Part shown: in pieces, positions 6,942 to 13,204 of the stretch
How positions within the stretch are numbered: the first letter of the stretch is position 1
Layout: each line of letters starts with the position of its first letter
Assembly (NCBI GenBank): GCA_048594865.1
Contig: JBMDWZ010000327.1
Coordinates: forward strand, 1-17,727
Source: CALKWS01 sp048594865
GTDB taxonomy: Bacteria; Actinomycetota; Actinomycetes; Actinomycetales; Beutenbergiaceae
Length of the DNA: 17,727 nucleotides
Direction: 5' to 3'
Notes under the pieces: model-generated
Database searches by the model: none
What the model was told of the DNA's origin: nothing
What the model saw: the letters and a program-made list of their open reading frames with translations, nothing else
Translations under genes and position numbers: made by a program

Positions 6942-7461
6942 CCGCCTGGATACCCCCCGACAGAGCCGACGCCGGCTACTGCCCAGGCGGAGTCCGAATC
7001 CGGACGCCTTCGGCAAGATCGCCGAGGGGATCGCCAAGTTCATTGGAACCCCGAAGTTCCTGCTGTACATGACGGTGTTCTGTGCCGTCTGGCTGCTGTG
7101 GAACACCCTGGCCCCCGAAGACGCTCAATTCGACCCGCGAGCGTTGAACTTCACGCTCCTGACCCTCATGCTCTCCATCCAGGCCTCCTACTCGGCTCCG
7201 CTGATCCTGCTCGCCCAAGATCGCCAGGCGGATCGTGACCGGGTCGCCTTTGAGCAGGACCGCCAGCGCTCCGAGCGGAACCTGGCCGACACCGAGTACC
7301 TCACCCGTGAGGTCGCGGCCCTGCGGATGGCCCTGAACGACGTCGCCACCAGGGATTTCGTTCGTGGGGAACTACGCAGCTTGCTGGAGGAACTGCAGGC
7401 AACCCCACGCACCGACGACGATGATCGCGCCGAGCCGGCCGAGAAGCAGCAACCGGAGTGA
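6934..7461 (+). CDS. DUF1003 membrane protein
   Basis: The start is the GTG at 6934, six bases after a perfect GGAGG (6923-6927). It overlaps the stop of the upstream gene by eight bases, a coupled arrangement. The 175-residue protein has a basic N-terminus, an FGKIAEGIAKFIGTPKF lead-in, two membrane helices (about 42-58 and 72-95) and a charged C-terminal helix likely to be coiled coil (about 97-150). The NFTLLTLMLSIQASYSAPLILLAQ segment (residues about 72-95) followed by DRQADRDR is diagnostic of DUF1003. No biochemical activity is known to me. The tail is rich in Asp/Glu. Confidence 0.88.
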   Translation: MSDRLDTPRQSRRRLLPRRSPNPDAFGKIAEGIAKFIGTPKFLLYMTVFCAVWLLWNTLAPEDAQFDPRALNFTLLTLMLSIQASYSAPLILLAQDRQADRDRVAFEQDRQRSERNLADTEYLTREVAALRMALNDVATRDFVRGELRSLLEELQATPRTDDDDRAEPAEKQQPE

Positions 7462-7514
7462 CTGATCATGATTGCTTTTAGGGTAAATCGATCACGTTGT
7501 GTCAGGATGACCTC
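7462..7514 (+). promoter_or_regulatory. Promoter / possible operator and RBS of the sugar-phosphate operon
   Basis: This 53 bp leader is strikingly AT-richer than its surroundings. TAGGGT (7479-7484) is a -10 candidate. An inverted repeat TGATC (7463-7467) / GATCA (7490-7494) flanks it and could be a repressor site. AGGA (7504-7507) lies seven bases before the ATG at 7515. No regulator gene for the operon lies in the window. Confidence 0.45.
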
Positions 7515-8402
7515 ATGAACTCCAGCCTCGGCACCCACATGGAAACCGAACTCCAGAGCCAGCCAGATACCTGGCGCAAGGCCGAGGAGCTCGCTCGCAC
7601 CGCCCCGCTTCCCAAGCCCGGGCAGCGGGTCGCGATCATCGGCTGCGGAACCTCCTGGTTCATGGCCCAGTCCTACGCCGCGCTCCGGGAGTCCAGCGGC
7701 GCCGGTTTGACCGACGCCTGGGTGGCCTCCGAAGCTCCGCTGGATCGGGACTATGACGTGATCATCGCACTGTCACGTTCAGGCACCACCACCGAGGTCA
7801 TCGACGCACTTGACGGCGTGCGCATCCCGACCGTGGCGATCCTGGCCGATCCCGACACCCCATTGGCCAAGCGCGGCGATGAGGTCATCACGTTGGACTT
7901 TGCCGACGAGACTTCCGTGGTGCAGACCCGGTTCGCCACCACCGCCTTGGCGCTCCTGCGCGCCGGGCTTGGCGAAGACCTGGACCCCGCCATCGCCGAT
8001 TGTCACGACGTGTTGGGCCTCGACCTGCCAGAGCACGCGGTACACGCCGAGCAGACCTCCTTCCTAGGCGCCGGCTGGACCATCGGCCTGGCCCATGAAG
8101 CGGCGCTGAAGAACCGGGAAGCATCCCAGTCCTGGACCGAGTCCTACCCCGCCATGGACTACCGCCACGGCCCGATTGCGATCGCCGGACCCAATCGGTC
8201 GGTGTGGATGTTCGGCGCCGCTCCCGATGGTCTGGCCGATCAGGTGCAGGCCACCGGCGCGACCTTCCACAGTGCCCCCGACCGCGACCCGCTGGCCGAT
8301 TTGGTGCTCGCGCAGCGCGTGGCCCTGGCCCGAGCACGCGCCGCGGGGCTCGATGCCGACGCCCCGCGCGGGCTCACCCGCTCGGTGATCCTGAAGGACT
8401 GA
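7515..8402 (+). CDS. SIS-domain sugar-phosphate isomerase/deaminase (AgaS/GlmS-type)
   Basis: The 295-residue protein starts at ATG 7515 with AGGA seven bases upstream. The early METELQSQPDTWRKAEELA helix is typical of this family. The first SIS domain (about 30-150) carries IIGCGTSW and the phosphosugar-binding ALSRSGTTTEV motif. The second (about 175-295) carries LGAGWTIGLAHEAALKNRE and YRHGPIAI, matching the EAALKxxE...RHGP signature of GlmS isomerase domains and AgaS. No glutamine amidotransferase domain is present, so the reaction is expected to be isomerisation with loss of the amino group rather than amino transfer. Being first in an operon with two kinases and an aldolase, conversion of galactosamine 6-phosphate to tagatose 6-phosphate is the best guess; glucosamine 6-phosphate is an alternative. 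Confidence 0.85.
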   Translation: MNSSLGTHMETELQSQPDTWRKAEELARTAPLPKPGQRVAIIGCGTSWFMAQSYAALRESSGAGLTDAWVASEAPLDRDYDVIIALSRSGTTTEVIDALDGVRIPTVAILADPDTPLAKRGDEVITLDFADETSVVQTRFATTALALLRAGLGEDLDPAIADCHDVLGLDLPEHAVHAEQTSFLGAGWTIGLAHEAALKNREASQSWTESYPAMDYRHGPIAIAGPNRSVWMFGAAPDGLADQVQATGATFHSAPDRDPLADLVLAQRVALARARAAGLDADAPRGLTRSVILKD

Positions 8403-8406
8403 TGCG

Positions 8407-8496
8407 TTGAGCACCGATTCGTCGAGCACTGGTTTGTCGAGCATCGATTTGTCGAGCACCGATCCCGTGAGCACAGATTCGTCAAGCACTGATTCC
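8407..8496. repeat. Six tandem 15 bp units starting at the ROK start codon
   Basis: The first 90 bases of the gene are six copies of a five-codon unit, NNN-AGC-ACN-GAT-NNN, tiled exactly from the TTG start. They encode LSTDS, SSTGL, SSIDL, SSTDP, VSTDS, SSTDS. The copies have diverged, and several positions read TTG or GTG, offering alternative in-frame starts. Confidence 0.9.
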
Positions 8497-9510
8497 GCCG
8501 CCCAGGTAGTCGCGGTCATCGACGTTGGCGGGACCGACACCAAGATCGGATACATCGACGGCGCCGGCGACCTCGCCGATGCCACGAGTGTGCCCACGCC
8601 GGTGGCGGAGCCCGTGGCCGGCATCGTTGACCTGTGCGTGAACCACGTTGAGGCGCTACGTGGGCGCGGCCTCGACGTGGCGGCACTCGGGCTGGTGGTC
8701 CCGGGCTTCGTCGACTCCCTCGCCGGTATCGCCATCTACGCTTCCAACCTGGGCTGGCGCGACGTACCGTTTGTCGAACTGCTGCGTGAGCGCCTGGGGA
8801 TCCCGGTCGCGCTCGGACACGACGTGGCCAGCGCCGGTCTCGCCGAACTGCACGCCGGGGCTGCCGCCGGATACGACGACGCAGCGGTGGTGGTGCTCGG
8901 CACCGGAATCGCTGCGGCGTTGTTCGCCGATGGCAAGCCGCTGCGCGGCCGCGGATACGCCGGCGAGCTCGGGCATACTCCGGTGCCCGGCGGTGAAGCG
9001 TGCAACTGCGGAATGTTCGGCTGCCTGGAAAGCCTGGCCGGCGGCTGGGGCATCACCAAGCGGTACAACGCCAAAGCCAGTGCCAGCGCACACGCCAGTG
9101 CTGAAGGCAGGGCCAGTGCACACGCCAGTGCCAGTGCACACGCCAGTGCCAGTGCCGAAGGCAGGGCCGATGCGACACACGTCGCCCAGGTGCTCGCCGC
9201 CGCCGACGCCGGTGACGAGCACGCCGAAGCCGTCTGGGCCGATGCGTGCGCGGCACTGGGCCAGGCCGTGGGAATCCTCTCGGCCTTGGTGGCCCCGCAG
9301 GTCGTGGTGTTCGGCGGGGGCCTGTCCCGGGCCGGTGACCGGTTACTCGACCCGATCCGCGAGCACGTCGACACCCTCATCACCGCCAAGCCCGAACTCA
9401 AGCTCACCGCACTCGGCCCGCACGCCGGGCTCATCGGGGCCGGGATCTTGGCGAGCCGGGCCGCTGATGAGAACACCCAAGCTGCTGGGCCAACGCAGGA
9501 CCCCCGATGA
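8407..9510 (+). CDS. ROK-family sugar kinase with two in-frame minisatellites
   Basis: The 367-residue protein has the ROK order. An ATP-binding loop (VIDVGGTDTKIG) is near residues 37-48, GLVVPGFVD is present, the catalytic-type Asp is in LGHDVASAG, GELGHTP follows, and the zinc motif C-x-C-G-x2-G-C is in EACNCGMFGCLES. There is no N-terminal helix-turn-helix, so it is a kinase rather than a NagC-type repressor. Translation starts at TTG 8407 with AAGGA (8394-8398) eight bases upstream. Residues 1-30 are six five-residue repeats (SSTDS-like), and residues 224-254 are an Ala/Ser/His repeat inserted just after the zinc region. It begins four bases after the SIS stop, and its stop overlaps the next start (ATGA). 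Likely substrate is an amino sugar or N-acetylated amino sugar, by context. Confidence 0.9.
   Translation: MSTDSSSTGLSSIDLSSTDPVSTDSSSTDSAAQVVAVIDVGGTDTKIGYIDGAGDLADATSVPTPVAEPVAGIVDLCVNHVEALRGRGLDVAALGLVVPGFVDSLAGIAIYASNLGWRDVPFVELLRERLGIPVALGHDVASAGLAELHAGAAAGYDDAAVVVLGTGIAAALFADGKPLRGRGYAGELGHTPVPGGEACNCGMFGCLESLAGGWGITKRYNAKASASAHASAEGRASAHASASAHASASAEGRADATHVAQVLAAADAGDEHAEAVWADACAALGQAVGILSALVAPQVVVFGGGLSRAGDRLLDPIREHVDTLITAKPELKLTALGPHAGLIGAGILASRAADENTQAAGPTQDPR
9076..9168. repeat. In-frame Ala/Ser/His minisatellite in the ROK gene
   Basis: A GCCAGTGC-based repeat with GCACAC interruptions encodes ASASAHASAEGRA-type sequence. The 15-mer GCNGAAGGCAGGGCC occurs at 9100-9114 and 9154-9168, giving a 54 bp higher-order period (18 codons). 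All units are multiples of three, so the reading frame is kept. Confidence 0.85.
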
Positions 9511-10508
9511 TCCTGACCCTGACGATCAACCCGGCGATCGACGTCACCTACACGATCGACACCCTCACCCCCGGCGAAAGCCATCGCGTCCACGACGTCT
9601 CCCAGCGTGCCGGTGGCAAGGGTGTCAACGTGGCCCGGGTGCTGCATGAACAGGGCCGAGATGCCCTGGTCGTCGCACCGATCGGCGGCGCCGCCGGGCA
9701 CACCTTCGCTCGCGACCTCGATGACGCCGGCATCTCCCACCACCTCATCGAGGTGAGTTCGGAGACCAGGCGTACCCTCGCCGTCGTCGATGGCACCTGC
9801 ACCACGAACCTCAATGAGGCGGGTGCCGCGCTCACCGCAGCCGAACTCACCCGTCTACTCGATCAGCTGCAGCAGGACATGGTTGAGGCCACCGTGTTGG
9901 TCTGCAGCGGGTCCATCCCGCCCGAGACCGATCCCGACCTCATGCATCGGGTGGTCGCGCTGGGCCGCACAGCCGGGGTCCCGGTCATCATCGACACCTC
10001 CGGACCGCATCTGCTGGCCGCGGCCCACGCGGGCGCCGACCTGCTGAAACCCAACCGCAGCGAACTATTCACGGTGTTGGACCGGCCGGACGCCGGCGAT
10101 GACTCACGCGGTGACACCGGCGACGCTGCGCTAGCCGATGCCATTGCCGCCGGCCGAGAACTGGCCATCATCAGCAACGGAATGGTGGTGGTTTCCCTCG
10201 GCGCGCAGGGAATGATCGCCGTGCGCAGCCAAGGGCCCGCGGTTCATGCCAGCATCCCGAATGCACTGTCGGGCAACACCACCGGGGCCGGGGACGCGGC
10301 TGTGGCAGCCTTGGCCGCCGGCTACGCCGAATGCCGCGATAGTGCCGAAAACACGATCCCTGAGATCGCAGCACTGCTGCAGCGAGCCACCGCCTGGTCG
10401 GCCGCCGCGGTGCTCGCGCCGCTAGCCGGCAGCATCACCGACCCCGCGGCGATCGCCGACCGGGTCCACGTCCGCGAACTTCCCGCTCCACCGAAAGGGC
10501 ACTCATGA
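9507..10508 (+). CDS. PfkB-family hexose-phosphate kinase (1-phosphofructokinase / tagatose-6-phosphate kinase type)
   Basis: The 333-residue protein starts at an ATG that overlaps the ROK stop by four bases (ATGA). The N-terminal MILTLTINPAIDVTY and the GGKGVNVARVL motif are typical of the FruK/LacC branch. DLLKPNRSEL is the usual central motif. The C-terminal signature GNTTGAGDAAVAALAAG (about 256-272) contains the catalytic Asp263. The family phosphorylates fructose 1-phosphate, fructose 6-phosphate or tagatose 6-phosphate at the remaining terminal hydroxyl. Between an AgaS-type isomerase and a GatY/KbaY-type aldolase, tagatose 6-phosphate to tagatose 1,6-bisphosphate is the most economical assignment. 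An insert of charged residues at about 193-206 (GDDSRGDTGD) is a minor peculiarity. Confidence 0.88.
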   Translation: MILTLTINPAIDVTYTIDTLTPGESHRVHDVSQRAGGKGVNVARVLHEQGRDALVVAPIGGAAGHTFARDLDDAGISHHLIEVSSETRRTLAVVDGTCTTNLNEAGAALTAAELTRLLDQLQQDMVEATVLVCSGSIPPETDPDLMHRVVALGRTAGVPVIIDTSGPHLLAAAHAGADLLKPNRSELFTVLDRPDAGDDSRGDTGDAALADAIAAGRELAIISNGMVVVSLGAQGMIAVRSQGPAVHASIPNALSGNTTGAGDAAVAALAAGYAECRDSAENTIPEIAALLQRATAWSAAAVLAPLAGSITDPAAIADRVHVRELPAPPKGHS

Positions 10509-11341
10509 CCTTGGTGACCACTCGCGAACTGCTCGATTCCGCAGTCGGCACGGGCACCGCCGTCGCTGCCCTCAACGTCATCCACCTGGAGTCCGCGCAG
10601 GCGATAGCCACCGCCGCGGAGCGAGTGGGCGCCGGTGTGGTGCTGCAAATCTCGCAGAACTGCGTGAAGTACCACGGCGGCCTGGAGCCGATCGCTGCCG
10701 CCACGTTCGCCGTCGCCAACGCCTCCAGCGCGCCACTGTCGGTGCACCTAGACCACGCCGAGGATGTCGACCTGGTACACCGGGCGCTGGAGCTGGGCTT
10801 TTCCTCGGTGATGTACGACGGCGCAGCGTTGCCTTTCGAAGAGAACCTCGCCACCACCGCACGGGTTGTGCAGGCCGCGACGGCGAGCGGTGCGATCGTG
10901 GAGGCCGAACTCGGTGAGATCGGCGGCAAGGACGGCGCGCACGCCCCCGGTGTGCGCACCGACCCGGCGCAGGCGGCCCAGTTCGTGGCACAGACGGGAG
11001 TGCACGCGCTGGCGGTGGCTGTGGGCAGTTCCCACGCGATGACCTCCAAGAGCGCCTCCTTGGACACCGACCTCATCGCCGACCTTGCCTGCGCCGTGCC
11101 GGTGCCGTTGGTGCTGCACGGCTCCAGTGGGGTGCCCGATGACGCCATTCGCGCGGCCATCGCGGCGGGAATGCGCAAGATCAACGTCTCCACCCAACTG
11201 GTCGGTGCGTTCACCGGAGCGGTGCGCGAGGTGCTGGATGCTTCGCCGCAGTTGGTCGACTCCCGCAAGTACCTGGGCGCGGGGCGTTCGGCGATGGCCG
11301 ATGCGGCCGCCGGCGTCATCGAGGTGATCACGGCCACCTGA
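10505..11341 (+). CDS. Class II fructose/tagatose-bisphosphate aldolase (GatY/KbaY-like)
   Basis: The 278-residue protein overlaps the preceding stop by four bases (ATGA). It has the class II zinc aldolase residues: catalytic Asp83 and zinc ligand His84 in HLDHAED, Glu135 in VEAELGEIGG, His177 in VGSSHAM and His205 in LVLHGSSG. The phosphate-binding region KINVSTQL follows at about 225-232. The length of 278 is that of the short GatY/KbaY/AgaY branch rather than the longer FbaA type. The product would be glyceraldehyde 3-phosphate plus dihydroxyacetone phosphate. It is the last gene of the operon; the next gene has its own promoter. Substrate stereochemistry (fructose or tagatose) cannot be decided from sequence alone. 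Confidence 0.9.
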   Translation: MTLVTTRELLDSAVGTGTAVAALNVIHLESAQAIATAAERVGAGVVLQISQNCVKYHGGLEPIAAATFAVANASSAPLSVHLDHAEDVDLVHRALELGFSSVMYDGAALPFEENLATTARVVQAATASGAIVEAELGEIGGKDGAHAPGVRTDPAQAAQFVAQTGVHALAVAVGSSHAMTSKSASLDTDLIADLACAVPVPLVLHGSSGVPDDAIRAAIAAGMRKINVSTQLVGAFTGAVREVLDASPQLVDSRKYLGAGRSAMADAAAGVIEVITAT

Positions 11342-11371
11342 GCGGCGGTGGGCCAAGTGCGCAGCGCAACG

Positions 11372-11377
11372 TAGACT
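11372..11377 (+). promoter_or_regulatory. Putative leaderless -10 box (TAGACT) for mrp
   Basis: TAGACT is followed by six bases (CGAGAT) and then the ATG at 11384. No Shine-Dalgarno is present. Despite lying only 42 bp after the aldolase gene, mrp therefore appears to be separately transcribed. Confidence 0.5.
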
Positions 11378-11383
11378 CGAGAT

Positions 11384-12505
11384 ATGACGAGCGAGCAGGA
11401 CATACGCACAGCGCTGGAATCGGTGCTCGACCCCGAGATCCGGCGGCCGATCACCGACCTGGGGATGGTCCGCGAGATCGAGATCGATGGCTCCCACGCC
11501 AAGGTCACGATCGCGCTGACCACGGCGGGGTGCCCGTTGAAGTCCACGATCACCAAGGACGTGCGCGGCGCGGTGGAGGCCCTGGAGGGCATCACCGAGT
11601 GCGAGGTCCCGATGACCGTGATGACCGACGAAGAGCGCACCGACCTGCGCACCAAGCTGCGCGGCGGCACCGCCGAACCCGTCATCCCGTTCAACCAGCC
11701 CGACTCCCTCACCCGCGTCTACGCAGTGGCGTCCGGCAAAGGCGGCGTGGGCAAGTCCTCGGTGACGGCGAACCTGGCCTCGGCGATGGCCGCCGACGGA
11801 CTGAAGGTGGGCGTCATCGACGCCGACATCTACGGTTTCTCCATCCCCCGGATGCTTGGGGTTGAGCTGGGGCCGACCAAGGTCGACGACATGATCCTGC
11901 CGCCGGTCGCGGGCGAGATCAAGGTGATCTCCATCGGGATGTTCACCCAGCCCGGTAAGGCCGTGGTCTGGCGCGGACCGATGCTGCACCGCGCGTTGCA
12001 GCAGTTCTTGGCCGACGTGTTCTGGGGCGACCTGGACGTACTGCTGCTGGACCTGCCCCCGGGCACCGGAGACATCGCGATCTCCGTGGCCCAGCTGCTG
12101 CCCGGCGCGGAGATCCTGGTGGTGACCACCCCGCAGTTGGCGGCGGCCGAGGTGGCCGAGCGTGCGGGGTCGCTGGCGCAGGCCACAAACCAGAAGATCG
12201 CTGGCGTCATCGAGAACATGTCCTGGCTGGAGCAGCCCGATGGCAGCCGTCTGGAGCTCTTCGGCTCCGGAGGGGGTCAGCGGGTGGCCGATCAGCTCGG
12301 CGAACTCTTGGACACCGAGGTGTCCCTGCTCGGCCAGGTGCCGCTGGAGATCTCGCTGCGTGAAGGCAGCGACGCCGGTGAGCCGCTGGTCAGCACCGAC
12401 TCGCAGGTGCCCGCAGCGGGCGTGCTGCGTGAGATCGCCAGCGGATTGGGACACCGCTCGCGCGGGCTCGCGGGCAAGAAACTGTCGATCTCCCCAGTTG
12501 GCTAA
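11384..12505 (+). CDS. mrp: Mrp/ApbC/NBP35 iron-sulfur cluster carrier ATPase
   Basis: The 373-residue protein has an N-terminal MIP18/DUF59 domain (about 5-80) with DPEIRRPITDLGMV and TTAGCP, then a deviant-Walker ParA-like ATPase domain. The P-loop SGKGGVGKSS spans 117-126. The next motifs are DADIYGFS, DVLLLDLPPGTGD and GVIENMSW. The family binds and transfers [4Fe-4S] clusters in the cytosol. The C-x-x-C pair that normally follows the IENMS motif is missing; the segment reads IENMSWLEQPDGSRLELFG. From memory, mycobacterial Mrp also lacks it. The only cysteines are in the DUF59 part (Cys50 and Cys73). The start has a leaderless promoter, and the stop lies inside a terminator stem shared with tatB. 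Confidence 0.93.
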   Translation: MTSEQDIRTALESVLDPEIRRPITDLGMVREIEIDGSHAKVTIALTTAGCPLKSTITKDVRGAVEALEGITECEVPMTVMTDEERTDLRTKLRGGTAEPVIPFNQPDSLTRVYAVASGKGGVGKSSVTANLASAMAADGLKVGVIDADIYGFSIPRMLGVELGPTKVDDMILPPVAGEIKVISIGMFTQPGKAVVWRGPMLHRALQQFLADVFWGDLDVLLLDLPPGTGDIAISVAQLLPGAEILVVTTPQLAAAEVAERAGSLAQATNQKIAGVIENMSWLEQPDGSRLELFGSGGGQRVADQLGELLDTEVSLLGQVPLEISLREGSDAGEPLVSTDSQVPAAGVLREIASGLGHRSRGLAGKKLSISPVG

Positions 12506-12535
12506 CGGGCGCCGGTTCAGCCGCGCCAACTAGCC
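12500..12535. terminator. Bidirectional terminator between mrp and tatB
   Basis: Nested inverted repeats span the gap between convergent stop codons. The outer arms are GGCTA (12500-12504) and TAGCC (12531-12535). The inner arms are GGCGC (12508-12512) and GCGCC (12523-12527), with a three-by-three internal loop between them. The outer arm overlaps the mrp stop codon. There is no strong U-tract, as is common in high-GC actinobacteria. Confidence 0.6.
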
Positions 12536-12540
12536 GCAGA

Positions 12541-13185
12541 TTACGTCGCCTCGTCGTCGAACGGGGCACCGCTTCCGACCAGTTCGTGGCGCGAGGATTT
12601 GCCCTTGCGCCACGTCCCGCTTGCCGAACGTGAGCGCCGGGCCGCGCTGGAGCGGGTGTTGGTCGAGGGCAGCGTGCGCTTGGGCTTAGCCGCCTGCCCG
12701 TTCTCGTGCTCGCCATGCTCGGCAAGGTCGGTGGCGCCGTTCGTGTGCTCTGTCACGTCGCCGTCCGCTACCCCATTGGCGGTAGCCGCCGCGGCCGCCG
12801 CTCCCCCGGCCGCCGCAGTCGCGGTGGCTGAGGACTTACTGGTGGTGCGCGAGGTGGCCGGCTTCGTGGTGGAAGATCCGGTGCGGGACCGGTTTCGGGC
12901 CGCTGTGGACGTGGGACGACGCTTGTTCGGCATCACCTCATCAGCGAGCGCCTCACGCACAATCCGGCGGGGGTCATACTTGCGTGGATCGAACTGGGAC
13001 AGGTCCAGATCTTCGGCTTCCTCACCGAGTTCTTCCTTGATCCGTTCGGTGGCACCGGTGGCCATCTTCTTCACGTTGCGCACGAGCTGGCCGAGTTGCT
13101 CGGCGTACTTGGGCAGCCGTTCTGGGCCGATCACGATGACAGCAATAATGACGAGCAGGAGGAGCTCTTCACCATTGATGTTCAT
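12541..13185 (-). CDS. tatB: Sec-independent translocase subunit TatB
   Basis: The 214-residue protein has the TatA/B pattern: a short N-terminal membrane helix (about 7-20), the GPERLPKY hinge (20-27) and an amphipathic helix (about 24-60) ending in EELGEEAEDLD. The ERLP form and the long C-terminus favour TatB, the substrate-receptor partner of TatC. Residues 85-214 are a basic, Ser/Thr/Ala-rich disordered tail containing a run of alanines at about 128-134. tatB follows htrA by 19 bp, but TAGGAT (complement of 13192-13197) lies six bases before its ATG. The AGGA in it could alternatively act as a ribosome binding site. The placement after sigE-rse-htrA is the conserved actinobacterial order. 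Confidence 0.92.
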   Translation of the reverse strand: MNINGEELLLLVIIAVIVIGPERLPKYAEQLGQLVRNVKKMATGATERIKEELGEEAEDLDLSQFDPRKYDPRRIVREALADEVMPNKRRPTSTAARNRSRTGSSTTKPATSRTTSKSSATATAAAGGAAAAAATANGVADGDVTEHTNGATDLAEHGEHENGQAAKPKRTLPSTNTRSSAARRSRSASGTWRKGKSSRHELVGSGAPFDDEAT

Positions 13186-13191
13186 AGCCAG

Positions 13192-13197
13192 ATCCTA
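13192..13197 (-). promoter_or_regulatory. Putative -10 box (TAGGAT) or RBS before tatB
   Basis: The complement reads TAGGAT, six bases (CTGGCT), then ATG. It fits the leaderless spacing seen elsewhere, but AGGA is also at a usable ribosome-binding distance (seven bases), so its role is ambiguous. Confidence 0.4.
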
Positions 13198-13204
13198 CCC
13201 TTGC

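Noticed and set aside
9076..9168. CRISPR-like array
   Set aside because: The repeats are coding, in multiples of three, without unique spacers; they are a minisatellite inside the ROK gene.
8736..9743. 335-codon minus-strand open frame across the ROK and PfkB genes
   Set aside because: It spans the junction of two clear genes, and its composition reflects the repeats of the ROK gene read backwards.
10435..11712. 425-codon minus-strand open frame
   Set aside because: It is antisense to the aldolase and the mrp 5' end, with Ser/Ala/Arg-rich composition typical of a shadow frame and no known motifs.
10748..12529. 593-codon open frame on the minus strand opposite the aldolase and mrp genes
   Set aside because: It is a third-position shadow in high-GC DNA: it lies across two well-identified plus-strand genes, is very rich in Arg/His/Gly and has no recognisable domain or start signal.
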